62,000 nucleotides of DNA from Phoronis australis (Eukaryota; Phoronida; Phoronidae). Below, piece by piece: positions 43,646 to 56,360 of the stretch (the first letter of the stretch is position 1; every line of letters starts with the position of its first letter). The notes below the pieces were generated by a model. It was given only the letters and a program-made list of their open reading frames with translations. It did no database searches and was not told the origin of the DNA. The translations under genes and the position numbers were made by a program. The stretch spans positions 350,912 through 412,911 of the forward strand of contig NMRA01000015.1 in assembly GCA_002633005.1 (NCBI GenBank), written 5' to 3'.

Positions 43646-45800
43646 GGTCTCCATTAACTTGGCGGAGTACTTGGAAAATTAGGCAACCAAACACACGCAC
43701 CACAGTGGTGGTATTGGGCTGTCTACACCCGCATGGCAGGTAGAGCTTCATATCTTTCATTGCTTATTGAAAAATTGTGCTGCTATCAGGGTTTGAATTT
43801 GAAACAAGATAAAAAACAGCATTAGTTTAGCCAATGCGCTTTTAAGCTTTAACAAGCTCACAGATTCTTGAAGCCATTTGTAAAGTGTAAAAAGCTTCTT
43901 GGTTTTGCTTTATGTTTCAAAATGTATATGCGAAAGTATCATGTGAGATTTAACTTTCAGTTCTAACCCCGGTTATGCCTGTTGAATATCCATATAACAG
44001 TAGTTATAAGGGGACATTTCAGGGCTGTGCTCAAGACTACTTGTTAGAAATACTACTAGCGCTGCTCATAATGTAGAGTGTGCATTGCCTTTATATCAGA
44101 CTAACCACGTAAACAACAAAAATTTCATAAAAATAACGGCAATTGTAATTTATCTCAGCTGCCAAAAGTTTCATCATATGATCACTATAATCCTTAGGTT
44201 TAGATTGTCATAGAACTTTAAATAAAGTTACAAAATACCTGGTTAGCCTGAAGTCCAACTTTTATTGGCACATTAAGTTCCGTTATGTGCATGGTTTGCT
44301 CTAGATTGCCATTGCATGATAGGTAACCATGTGCATATTTTGTAATCAAGTTGTGTACATTAAAGTTGTTTTGATGTCTTAGGAGTGAATCCATGTTTAA
44401 AACTCCATTCAAAACAACTAGAAAGTGACAAACTGCAGTGCATGCTTGGATTAAACTTGCACACTTGTACTTGAATCCTGGACAGTGATTGGTTAAGTTT
44501 TGAGTTTGAAGACTATTTTTTAGGCTCTGTATATACGTCAGTAAGTGCATGCAAAAAAGAGTTTTACAAATTAATGTTATATAAACAGCACAATAAATAT
44601 CCAGCAAGTTGACTTGTAGCTTTTACTGGCCTTTTGTTAAATTTTGGTGTCTTTATTGCAGAGTGTAGCTTTAACAATTGTTGGATAAGGACAGCTACCC
44701 ACACAACAGACCATACGCTCTTTATGAACTGTAGTTCATGAAATCAATTCAGTTATCTGATCTCAGAAACGTGGGTTTGTAGTCACAAAACATGGATTAT
44801 TTTCCTATGAAGCTAAGCGAGCAGATGCATCTAAAGAATATTAAGTGGCTTGTGGTCTAGCATAAGTATGAGGTACAGTAGCTTTAAATTAAAGGAAAGT
44901 GAATAACTTTGTAATTAAATGTCGAAGTTTTCTAATTTCCACCTCCTATTAACCAGGTTGTACTTTAGGGTTACTTTTAGTGAAACTTGTTCCCACAATG
45001 GAGTGTATTGGATTTACTAATAATATGATTGTCAAGAAAAATGAAACTGACTTTTAAATTCATATTTTGAACCGTTAAAAATTATGATAGGTAATTGTAG
45101 GCACTATTTCAAGCATAAGAATTGTTCTTCCCAAAATCATATCTATGACGATTCCTGATAAACTTTCAGTTACCTGTTACTTTTTTAATGCTCTTGTTTC
45201 TGACAATACCGTATTCTTGGACTTGAGTGTTATGTGATTTGTTATGCCTGGTGTCATTGCTGTAATAGTAGAAAAAGTACCTGCTGATAAAGCATGGACT
45301 TTTGTTGTAATCCTTCCTGGCCATGTAATCACTTTTCCTTTGGTTGTGTTTCATGATTTGGTGGCGATTTCAGTGTATGTACATTCCATTTTTATTCCTC
45401 AATTCTCACATATTCTCATAGACTGAGAACGATGCATGTGTGAATATATCATAAGCCTGATTTAGTTTCACTGCATTGTATTTATGACACTTGAACTGAT
45501 TTGTGAAATGTTTCTGGATTTTGAGGTTCTTCTATTTCACACATGCTCACTTATTCTAAGGAATTAATGTATTTTGAGGAACTGCAATTTATTTTCTGCA
45601 ATTAATCACTGTTCATGAAATGTGAACAGAACTCTATTTTTGTTAAATGACGTATGGAAATCCTTAAACTTGTTACTGTACTCCAATCTTGTTTAATTTA
45701 GTAAAAATTTCCTGAATGAATGTCTTATTGAAACTTATTGCTCTTGGAAAACATGAGTTTTCAAAAGTTAGTTCCTTGAAAACTTTAGTTTTAATGGCTT
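43646..45800. other. Non-coding stretch, nothing recognised
   Basis: The longest frame is 129 codons (44607-44218, minus) in AT-rich DNA with no motif. I treat it as chance. Confidence 0.45.
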
Positions 45801-45802
45801 GA

Positions 45803-45910
45803 GATTGTTCCAAAAAACGTGTTCAAAAATACTTAACTTTTCAATCACCAAAACTAAACTTTTTGGCAAAAACTTAAGTATTTTGGAACAAGTTTTTTTG
45901 GAACAAAGTT
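45803..45910. repeat. Long imperfect inverted repeat (hairpin)
   Basis: 'attgttccaaaaaacgtgtt' plus 'caaaaatacttaactttt' at 45803-45842 pairs with 'aaaacttaagtattttggaa' plus 'caagtttttttggaacaaa' at 45868-45908. The arms are about 38 bases and the loop about 25 bases. It could fold as a hairpin if transcribed, or be a MITE remnant. Confidence 0.75.
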
Positions 45911-46617
45911 AATAAATTATGGTAGCTTTTGTAAAAGCTAGCTGCTCAATCACTTACAAACCTATTTTTAACAAATGGCAGTGTTACTGATGTATTGTAC
46001 ATATCAAAGTGGCGATAAAAGCATGTACGGACGCAGTATCATGCTTCACACTTTCAGAAATAATAGATGCAACAAAGCAATTGAGCACTTCAGTATTATA
46101 ATAAGCCACAAATGGACGAAAAGTAGCTTGGGACTTGTTCAAATGGAGCCAATCAACAGCGTCTTCCACAATAAAAAAAAATAATTTTCATCAAACAGAA
46201 CAATTTCTTTGTCTCCTGCAATATTACCTTTCATTTCAGCAGTATACTTGGATCATGCTTCAGAAATAAAATGCTTTTGTCTGAGGGACTCAAAGCAATC
46301 CCCACCTTTCTGGACAAACAGTTATAAGTGAAAGTTGACAAGATGGTGGTAGAGTTCATGTGCGTCCACTACTGATGAACTGCAAGCCATAACAAACTTT
46401 TTAGCTTTGTTATGCCGTATTGTCATTCTGCACTTAAAAACTCTCTGTGTGAACATTAAGTTTGGACTATCATTAACATGACATTGTCTTTTGGAATAAA
46501 TCCAATAACTTGAGCCTGAAAATCATTACAACTTCAATGACATCGTTTTTAACTTCAGCAGGAAAATCACAACTACCGTCAATATTATGTTGAAGACTTC
46601 GCGAACTTTCGTTAACA

Positions 46618-47170
46618 TCGTGTCATTTTATGTCACATCTTAAAAATTGTCTACATCAAAGTAAAAGTTGAAATAACATGACATTATCATGGAATGAATC
46701 CAATAACTTGAGCCTGAGAGTCATTAAATCTATTGATTGTAATGACCTTAAACCCATTACGGATGACAAAATATCATTGAAACCCTTTGTCTGAGATTGA
46801 CTGTGGGTTTGTTTAAAAAGGTAGCTATGCTTTGAGATTAACAGAGTCGTTAAACCATGAAGATGTTTTAAAAACAACATTATTTTTGGTTATATAATCA
46901 TACATGTGTCATTATATGAGAAGAAATTTAATATCATTGTAAACTGCAGACACTGATTATTGTGTGACAAAAAGGACTGAAAAAATGTGTTACTTAACTG
47001 AAAATGCTTTTTAGTGCCACATAACTTTAACACTGACCACCAAAATCTATTGTTTTTTACTTTTTAAAGTTAGCAGAAATAAGAAGTATACTTTTGGCAT
47101 TTAAAGTGCCTTAATTTATTTCATGTAATATTTTGAGGCTAGTCAAAAGTCGAATTCAGGATTCGCGATC
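46618..47170 (+). repeat. First unit of a 0.55 kb tandem duplication
   Basis: The unit begins 'cgtgtcattttatgtcacat' and ends 'caggattcgcgatcg'. Its first 220 bases recur directly afterwards at 47171-47390 and its last 305 recur at 48241-48546, at high identity. Non-coding. Confidence 0.9.
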
Positions 47171-48546
47171 GTGTCATTTTATGTCATATCTTAAAAATTG
47201 TCTACATCAAAGTAAAAGTTCAAATAACATGACATTATCATGGAATAAATCCAATAACTTGAGCCTGAGAGTCATTAAATCTATTGATTGTAATGACCTT
47301 AAACCCATTACGGATGACAAAATATCATTGAAACCCTTTGTCAGAGATTGACTGTGGGTTTGTTTAAAAAGGTAGCTATGCTTTGAGATTGTGCGTATAT
47401 GGAGAGTGAATAATCAAATCCAGTAATTAATTTATTATATAATAACCCCTAAATAGACAAATGAAACCTATTGTTAATTAAGTAATCAACTACAAGGAGT
47501 AACTACACTAGCGCCCTCTTTAAAGATTACTTTAATCAATCAACCAAAATAATCAAATGTCTTAATCTGCTATCCAAACTAGGACTCTCCACTTGTTGAA
47601 TGTCTGCCCCGTTGGTGAATCTTCGAACTACACACACTGTATAGTGACAGTGTACTTACTGGTCACCGTCTCTGGTGATGCAACGCTTGCAGGCAATTTC
47701 TTCTACCCGCGATTCTTGCTGGTCACAGTCTCTGGCTCATGACACAACACTTAATTAGTATCTTACCACCCACGATGCAAGTGACAAGCTCTTAGTTAAC
47801 TTCCTGTTCGTTAACCCTTCCCCTTGCCAAGATCCTTTCTAGAATCTTCCATGAGATGGCTCTGCCGTACAATTGCTTCTGTACACCGTAGCAAGTCTTT
47901 ATGCTTCAACTATAGCGCATCTGATTATCTAGTTGATTTCAGCCCATAATATAACATTCTACTTATTTAGTGATTGGCTAATAAAAACCACATGATCATA
48001 TCCACTCCTATTATTGGCTGTTACAATTTGTTCTCAGAATTTTCTAGAATCTCTAGAGTACTTTGACCCCAGAACTCAAAGTTGTCAACACCATCTAAAA
48101 ATAGATTTTGACATTAAAGTACATGTCAACAAGTCTGACCCCATGATTTAAAAGTACATATGCACAAATTTTGGGCAACTTAAAATGGATCTATTCTTAC
48201 TAATTACTTAATCAATATTTATTCCGACACCCTTCATTTAACAAAGATGTTTTAAAAACAACATTATTTTTGGTTATGTAATCATACATGTGTCATTATA
48301 TGAGAAGCAATTTAATATCATTGTAAACTGCAGAAACTGATTATTGTGTGACAAAAATGACTGAAAAAATGTGTTACTTAACTGAAAATGCTTTTTAGTG
48401 CCACATAACTTTAACACTGACCACCAAATTCTATTTTTTAAAGTTAGCAGAAATAAGAAGTATACTTTTTGGCATTTAAAGTGCCTTAATTGCTTTCATT
48501 TAATATTCTGGGGCTAGTCAAAAGTTGAATTCAGGATCCGCGATCT
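47171..48546 (+). repeat. Second unit of the tandem duplication, split by a 0.85 kb insertion
   Basis: 47171-47390 matches 46618-46840 and 48241-48546 matches 46857-47170. Between them lies 47391-48240, absent from the first unit, while about 16 bases of the first unit ('aacagagtcgttaaac') are missing at the junction. The insert starts 'tgcgtatatggagagtgaat' and ends 'gacacccttca', so it has TG...CA ends. It is more GC-rich in its middle and could be a solo LTR (about 0.85 kb). I found no clear target duplication. Confidence 0.8.
47391..48240. mobile_element. Insertion in the duplicated unit, possible solo LTR
   Basis: Its edges are defined by comparing the two duplicated units. It has TG...CA ends and no coding capacity, and includes a repeated 'ctggtcac(c/a)gtctctggt' word at about 47660 and 47720. 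The LTR assignment is an inference from form alone. Confidence 0.45.
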
Positions 48547-49125
48547 CAATTTTATGACATTTGGGACCCCTCAGTTCAGGTATGACAATTTCTGGGTGCA
48601 TTATGGTGATAGGTTCTGACAGTTTAATATGCTGTTAATCTATCCAGGTATTTTCAATCCAATGCAATGCTTAATTTTGAAGTTAGAAGGCTCCAAAATC
48701 AGAAGAAAATCAGTTTCAACTCGTGAGGCCAAAAATGGGCGTGGCACCCAAGATTTCAAAGATCCATACCTCAGAGATCCTTTGACGCAGGTTAATGAAA
48801 TTTTGCAGCTAATCATTGTGTATTGAATTTTTATTCAATTCTGAGATGGTGACCTGACAACCTCTTGGGTGATTTCATGTGGAATAATCCAATACATATA
48901 CCAGTATACAAAAGAAACACCCAATAATGCAACACTGCCTTTGTGAACACTGAACACCAAATGGCAGGCAGATAATTGTAGTACTTAATCGCCTTAGTCA
49001 TTGAGTAAGAAAAAATGAAAGAAAAGCCAGTAAGTATGGTGGAAGTGCAGATTCTGACATTCTTGCAAAAGCCATAGATAACTTATTCCAAGTAATACAG
49101 TACAAGGATGAATATTGGGATTGTT
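48547..49125. other. Non-coding stretch, nothing recognised
   Basis: No exon-like frame or repeat. Confidence 0.45.
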
Positions 49126-49127
49126 TC

Positions 49128-49490
49128 CACTACACTCTGCTGTACGGTAACAGCACTACACTGTGCTGTACGGTAACAGAATTACACTCTACTGTACGGT
49201 AACAGCACTACACCCTGCTGTACGTTAACAGCACTACACTCTGCTACACGGTAACAGCACTACACTCTGCTGTACGGTAACAGCACTACACTCTGCTGCA
49301 CGGTAACCGCACTACACTCTGCTGCACGGTAACAGCACTACACTCTGCTGTACGTTAACAGCACTACACTCTGCTGCACGGTAACAGCGCTACACTCTGC
49401 TGTACGTTAACAGCACTACACTCTGCTGTACGGTAACAGCACTACACTCTGCTGTACGGTAACAGCACTACACCCTGCTGTACGGTAACA
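49128..49490 (+). repeat. Minisatellite, 26-bp unit, 14 copies
   Basis: The unit is ACTACACTCTGCTGTACGGT followed by AACAGC. Fourteen units in exact 26-base register differ at a few positions: TGTAC/TGCAC, CGGTAA/CGTTAA, CTCTG/CCCTG. There are no spacers, so this is a tandem satellite and not a CRISPR array. Confidence 0.97.
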
Positions 49491-52400
49491 GCAATGCAGT
49501 TGGCCAAGTCAATTTTTGCCCATCTATCTTGGATGACAGCAGAAATACATAAACTGGTGCTCTACACATTTTCTGACGTTATCTTTGATAGCTCATGATG
49601 TGGTAAGACCCTTATGGGTTCAACACACAGAACTGAAAACAACAATGGTGTTTGTGCTAAATACATTTGCCTCTTCGCAACTAGCAAGAAAGAGCAAAAC
49701 TCACACTAGCAGACAGCTCCACATACAGGCAGTTACCTTAGTAACAGTTACGTGGTACTTACTAGACATCACTGAGTTTTCCGTGCAGCTGACTTGGCGG
49801 TTCAGATGTGGCTGTAAAAACAATGGTTTAATTTAATTTAACAAACTCACAAACTAGTATTCCGTTCATACACACACATGTCAGACCCAGTAGCATAACC
49901 AGTGTTAATTGTGTGGTTGTAAGTCATTTTGCTGGCATGACGGCGTTCTCCCGTTCAGTGAGTTTACCAGACGCAGAGGGTTGTGAGCGTGTCATAACAT
50001 CTAGCTAATTTGTTAAGTGCCAAGCAGTCTTTTGTCTGTTATTACAACAGACCACGTGTGAACACAGTCAAACCCAGAGCGTTCGGAAAGAATATTGTCG
50101 CAACTTCGGTTGTAGTTGGGCAATTTTGGCGATTCAAAAGTTAAACACGACCAGCATTTGACGAGAAATTCAGAAATGCTATTGCTTTATGTTCAAGTAT
50201 GTTATAACTTAACTTTTATTTTTAACAGCACAGCCCAGCCAGGCTAGATACTATCTTTACTGGAGATTAGGGCAATTACCGAACAAAAGAGAGCTGGCCC
50301 TCCAACCCTAAATGCCAGAATGGAGTTAATCAGTTGAGTAAGATATTGGCTGCCGGGGTCATCTTCCCAACTTGTTGTTGAGCTATAGAATCAAACAAGT
50401 TGGGAGCAACGGGAAAACGGGGAAAACGCCGTAATGGGCTCTTTAAGTTACCTCATGTTGCAAGTATTTTTACCAGGACTTTTGTAGCCACACTGTTTAC
50501 TTCTAATAAACACTAGAAGAGTGTTTTTGTTTCTTGCTGCATTGAATGAGTTTGACACTACTGACAGAGAATTGTTCCAACACCAATTTCAGATTTAAAT
50601 GTACGGTAAGGGTTGGGTACAAAACTACTGACAAAAATTTCCCTTTTTGTGAATGATACATAGCGCCTGTCTCACTAAAATGCTATTTTCAACACTGAAG
50701 AGTGATGGCGTTTTTTGCCACCATGAACCTATAATACAGGGCACGGTGGGCCAGCTACACTCTTAGGCTGATTGTCACTCACAGTAGCTAGCCTAGAACA
50801 GGTCTGACAGACCACTCTGCAATAGGATTGTTTGCCAAACTTTAAGATCAATGCCAAATGCTTGAATGAGACAAAGTTGAGAATCAAATCCTAGGTGCCA
50901 CTTCAACCTACATGTACAGTGGCAAGCAAATGAATTGTGGTAAAAGCTGTTTATTTTAAGAACACAACTCAGCAGACAAGAAATTTTTTTGTCTAATTTT
51001 TCAAAAAATAAACATACGGAAATGTTAACTTCAGTCTTAGCATAGGTTTTTTTTATTGTATGTTTATCACAAAACCATAATTTTGGGCCTTCGAACAAGG
51101 AAATTACCCTTTGAAAAAATAGGAACGTAGTTACTATAGCGATCATTTTTGCACGAGATTGAAGGACTTGCCTTTATTAGTTTTACCGTTACAAATCCAT
51201 GAACAAGTTTACTTTTTTTACGACCTGTTCATTAACTTCTAAGATTTTTGCGCATAGCACACACTGGGAGATCCAAAAAGACAAACAGAAGTTGTAAAAA
51301 GTGACAGAGATTGTACAAGCACAATCCACTCTTACAACTAGCATGACTATTATGCGGGGACACATTATTACAAACAGCGCATTTTATTTTGATTTGATTT
51401 TGCAATTGTCAGGAAAATGTTAAAACTTAAATTCCAGAAAAGCTAAGATAACACTTCTAATTTAAGACTTGTATTATGCTCTGAGTAGTTTACAGGCAGT
51501 GTTTTTGTGCTCAAATTTGAAGATGCAAAATTTGATTCACCAAAGCCGAATGCAATCTCACTTTCAAATGGAATCTGCATGCTAATCACTTAAATCTATT
51601 ATTATTTAGCCAAATGAGTTAGAACAGTTTACTGAAAAAATGTAAAAACAAAGTGTCATTAAGCTGAAAATGCTTTACAAACGAGGTCATTGACCAAAAT
51701 GATCCGCTGGAAATCACCCTGACCTATGTAGCCTGAGCTCAGGAATAACACTGTATTCATTTCAAGCAGGTTATTTGGGCTGAACAGGTAAGTCAATAAG
51801 TGCATAGTCAATTATTTGCACTTTTTGTTTTCTCAAACCATTATCTTCGGAGAGTGAAACCGAGTCAGAGCCTACTAAGCCAGCGGACAGTCCTGATTTC
51901 AGAATGGTAGTTAAAGCTTTTTATTGAATCACCCTTTAATTTTCTAGTCACTTTAGTGTCCAGTAAAATGTGTTTCAAACTGTAAATCTATCTGAAGTTT
52001 TTACCCTAACTGTCAGTGCTCAGTCACAAATAGCGGACACTAATGTCAGGAACTATAGTGGTGCTTTCTGGTAAATGATACTCGTTTCTGCCTTGTCTGT
52101 TCCAAAATCCTAAAAGCTTTATACCGTTGTGATTCGTTGATTATTTTGGTCCAGTTTCGGAACCCACTCCAGCCTCTGTGCCATCTTCAATCGTGACCTC
52201 AAACTATTGCGTGGCATCTACATCTCATTCTCTACTATTGAACAGTTGACATATGTGTGGATAGCATGTATTACCATAAAATCTTCAACAAGAATAGACT
52301 GATGGAAACTTCTGCATTACATTTCGTTATCTCAGTCACAGTTTGATCCGATTTGGGTCACGGAAGTTTGCTGTGCTAGTCGCAAGTAGGGACCTGGTCA

Positions 52401-52620
52401 AAGTTAGAGCCCTCCAGGGCTGATTATTGTGCATAAATCAAGGAAAAGGCTCGTTTTCAGAGGCAAAAACAATTTTTCCCTGCGCGAATGTCTGCGAGAC
52501 AAAATGTTGGGCCCTCATTTATGACATCCTAGATCTGCCACTGGGAAAGAATGATGCCACAAACAGGCAGCAGTAAACACTAGGACTCCCAATTCTCTAT
52601 TCCCTAATTCCCAAATAATG
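49491..52620. other. Non-coding stretch, nothing firmly recognised
   Basis: The longest frame is 117 codons (51146-50793, minus) without a motif. Near 52535 the word 'ctagatctgccactggg' resembles one end of the CAGTGGCGGAT MITE family, but I could not find a partner end. Confidence 0.4.
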
Positions 52621-52623
52621 AGT

Positions 52624-52650
52624 CCACATATAAATATGTGGGCACATAAC
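52624..52650 (-). repeat. Terminal fragment of the GCGCCCACAT repeat family
   Basis: The minus strand reads TTATGTGCCCACATATTTAT and so on, matching the start of the element at 31772, including its palindromic CACATATTTATATGTG. Only the end is recognisable here. Confidence 0.6.
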
Positions 52651-53591
52651 AAAGGAGCAGTCATAAAAGTCCAGATAGTGTGTGAAGTGCCTATTGTAAT
52701 TCCAACTGGTTAGAAGCATTACAAGTTGCTGGCTGGACAATGCGATGTACAAGTGCCTAACTCGATGAGAAACAATTTTAATGGTATCTTTGAAAAATAA
52801 AACTTGTTATAGCATGGAAAGAGAGACTGGCTGCACGTTACGCTCCCGCACTGTGGGGTGAGTTTCCCCGATTTCACTAATCGGGATTACTCGGGTTACA
52901 GCCGTGTCCTTATCAGATTGACATTGATAGCAAGGGATTAGAAAGTTGGAAAACCAATGTTTACATTAAGTCCAGCTCTCTCATTGTTTGCGTTCATCTG
53001 GTAACCTCACGTAATCTAGCAATTATGTTGTAAACAGCGTGCTTGACGCTGATATTCAAAAAATACTATTTCCAAACGACGGTCAACAAATGGCATGAAA
53101 ACGATGTGTTTTATATGAAACACTATCACCAAAAAACTTCAAAGGGACGAGAAAAAAGGTTGACTTTCAGAGAAATTAGACTTAACTTTCACGTACTGAT
53201 TCCTTTGTGTGATTGTAAGCTCTGACTCACTAACTACCAAAGCATTCCATGTACAAACACAATAGGTTTGTTTGTCAAGTTAATAGAATGAGATTCTAGA
53301 TCAGATCGTGGTGTTGGAAATTTCTTGGTTATAACAGTCCAGGAGAATGGTACGTAACGCATAGTCTTTGCAAGTGTCTATTTTAAAGCACTAGAAAATG
53401 CTAATAGAATACGACAACCACAGCAACACCTCGCCGTAACTACACTGTGACTCGAAACTGATCCAGTTACAGGACACGTTTGTACTGTTTTGAAAATCAA
53501 TTCCATGTAGCAAACTAGGGGTGGGCCATATTAACAGTGAGTGCTTAACTGAGAATTCTAAACTCCGCTACAATCTAAGCTTCTAATGATT

Positions 53592-54360
53592 GTCAATGTA
53601 CAACTCCTGCCCTGACGGTGCTGTGGCCAAAGCAGAACCTGAATTCGCGGCCCCCAACGAGTAAGTAGATTTGCAGTTTCGTAGCTAATTCACCAACATA
53701 ACCACATGCACATTACTTTAGCTCACTAGTATAGCATTTTCTTGAGTGGAAGTTTAGTTTCCACTGAACTTTGGCTGGTTTATGTTCGTGATGTCTGATC
53801 AGTTTTCAAGCCACTGGCCGGGATAACGAGCCAATCCGGCCGGCAGCGATGGGCCTGATTGGGATCCGAGCCACTGGCCAGGATAACAAGCGTTTGTGTT
53901 TAGAAATCAAAAAATCACAAGTCTAAACAACACAGATCTAGGTTCCCTGTCTGTATCTCACGGAAAATACTTCAAAATTATCTCCGAACAGACCCCAAAC
54001 TCCTGCTACGGATATTGGCCTGCCGAACTTTGTAGGCTACGGTGTGTCCAAATACCAATAAATCCGTAAGAGCGAAATAAAACAACACGTTTTTATAAGA
54101 ACTCGGTGTATTCTTAAGGGTTTACATTGAAGTTTGATGATTTATTGGTGTTAAACGATGACTTCAAGCGATAAGCTGACACCAGTAACCCATGTTGTGA
54201 ACTGCTGACTACGTGTGAAACCGATATCGTCATTGGATAACTTCAACACCTCCGTCTGCTGTCAGGCGTCAGGTAACGCAACCGTACGTGTCGTTATGGA
54301 GTAGAACTACTCGATCTAAATTGATACAAATTAGGTTGTTTTTTTGGGACTCATGCTCCT
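53592..54360 (+). mobile_element. Kolobok-like transposon K3, 3' half only
   Basis: It aligns in the same orientation with K2 from about 35966 to its right end ('gccctgacggtgctgtggcc', 'cactggccgggataacgagc', 'gaactcggtgtatt', 'cacctccgtctgctgtcagg'). It ends at a decayed terminus followed by TTAA (54361-54364). The THAP-bearing 5' half is missing. It lacks the nested insertion, which confirms that K2 was interrupted afterwards. Confidence 0.8.
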
Positions 54361-54419
54361 TTAATAACTTAAAAAAATAGCCACTATTGTGGCACACAAT
54401 GCATCATATCCCTCAGAAA

Positions 54420-54702
54420 ATAGAAAGGTGCTGTAATGTCTCCTGTAAAGAAGCCGCTTTTTCCAAATTTCATGAAAATTCATCAAGAAACATCAAAGAC
54501 AAAGGCAAACATAAAAAAGAAAACTACCACTAGGCGAAACAGCGGAAGTCAAATTTATCAGAAACTTGTCATCTGTCGTCTGAGCTTCACAAATCTCATT
54601 AAGGTACTACAAGGAGTTTAGGAGATACAGCCGAGGATGCCTGATGCCCAGGCAGAGATGGTGACAATATACACCCATATATGTATACGTGGGTGCATAA
54701 AA
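54420..54702 (-). repeat. 5' fragment of the GCGCCCACAT repeat family
   Basis: On the minus strand it begins 'tttatgcacccacgtatac', then a 'tgtatctcctaaactcc' word, 'cgcctagtggtagtttt' and 'catgaaatttgg', in the same order as one and a half modules of the repeat at 31772-32735. Confidence 0.65.
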
Positions 54703-55009
54703 ATATGCCAAATTGTCCAAACTGCCTTCAAAATCAAGTGGTAACACCCAATTCCCATTTAAAATCAACTAGTAACTTCATGCTTACATAAAAGTGAAAT
54801 TTCATAAGAATTTTTTGCGTCGTTTTATCATTTCACGATTTTCGACTACTGTTGGTCAATCCAAGTTATTGAAAAAGTATATGATTACATATTTATAAAA
54901 GTATAAACAGTATCAAAATAGGTAACGCCATTTTAAAGGCACTCAGACTAACATTTTGAAAGAGCACTGCTGTTTCAAATCATCAAGGCTGAATAAAATT
55001 CTTCACATA

Positions 55010-56358
55010 CCGTATTCACCCTAATAAGCACCCAAGGCGCTTAGAAAAATTCGCTTCAGGAAGGGGGGCGCTTACTATAGCCCAAAAGTGGTTGAAACGC
55101 GGTCTCCGAAACAGGTGAAATCGTAAGCTAGAATTCATCAAATTTAGGCTCTGTGACTCATCTGTAACCTACAAAATTGCAGTGCATTGCAATCAAACTT
55201 TGTTGTTAAATTTGGAGCATTTTTCAGAAAATCCCAGTGCGAAAACTTGCCGACTGATGTGTCACTGCCTCGCGATCGCCAGTAGGTCAACTTGAATTCT
55301 TGATTAAAAATATTGTTTCGATTCAACAAATTACCTGAAGTCATCCTTAAGTTTTCAAAATAGCGTCCTTAATAAGATTTTTAAGTTCCTGTGGAGTCGG
55401 GATTAACAGCATTAAGTCCAAATCTGCGCTAGATCGTACTCCGCAACACAAGAAAAATCTCTGGACGAACACACGTTGTTGTCACGGGATGTTTGTTTTG
55501 AAGTTCGTCTGAGTATTGTGTGATTGAGCGAGCATGTGCCTGTCATCAGAGTACATTTGCCAGAGCAAATGCGATGTAACGATCTAGGTGTTCATTGTAA
55601 CTAAGGAAATTAAAACCAGCAGTAAAGCAGAACGTGTTTTACTTAGCACTTGTTGATCTCATCTGCTAAAAAATGTTCGAGAATTATCTCGATAAGGCCG
55701 ATGTCATTGAGTCGCTGGGTGACTAAATGCGTGACAGTCTAACAGTTATTTTTCAGGAGATTCGGGGGGTGTAAGGTTGTGGAAGTGCTCACTATAGTGG
55801 GTCATTCTGACTTTAAAAACACCAATTACGACTAAAATAATTCCCCCTTAAAAACAACGAAAACGTTTATGGTAAAAAGTTTCAGAAAGAAGTGCCAGTA
55901 TTTATTTCTTGCCAATGCTATGCTACCCATTTCATGAATAGAAAGGTCCCGAACAGGCCTTTATCCAGGATTTCAAAATGGGGTTCCCAATATTCCAGGG
56001 CATCCGTGATTCTGACGCGTAGCCCCCCCACCCCCAGCAATTGCCCCAAACACACAGATTTTTTACAAAAAAATGTACAGATCAAGGTTTTTACATCTAA
56101 GTTTACAAAACATCCTTCTGTAGTGAGCATTTTTACTAAAAAAATGTGTAGACCAAGACTTTTACAATGCTATCAACCAAGTGTGAGCATAGCAACATTG
56201 TATATACTTTGTATATATATTGTATATTTCTTCCTGCTTGAAAAGAGCCACCACTGTGAGTCTTCATAGGCTTCCTAGTAATCATTACAATGGGTGTGCA
56301 AAGTCAGGAAATACGTGGGGGTGCCTAGGGGCATGGGCGCTTATTAGGGCGAATACAG
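55010..56358. mobile_element. Short TIR transposon with GGGCGCTTA motifs, 1.35 kb
   Basis: The left end CCGTATTCACCCTAATAAGC and right end GCTTATTAGGGCGAATACAG are inverted repeats of about 30 bases. A TA stands outside each (55008-55009 and 56359-56360). GGCGCTTAGA and GGGCGCTTACTATAG follow at 55036 and 55067, in the same orientation as the GGGCGCTTATT of the right end. The interior has no transposase; the largest frame is 125 codons, without motifs. The shared TA flank, CCGTA start and GGGCGCTTA motifs suggest the same broad superfamily as F1. Confidence 0.8.
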
Positions 56359-56360
56359 TA

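Noticed and set aside
44218-44607. 129-codon minus-strand frame
   Set aside because: Low-complexity AT-rich translation with no motif and no splice context.
49128-49490. CRISPR-like array
   Set aside because: The 26-base units are directly adjacent with no unique spacers, and the context is eukaryotic.
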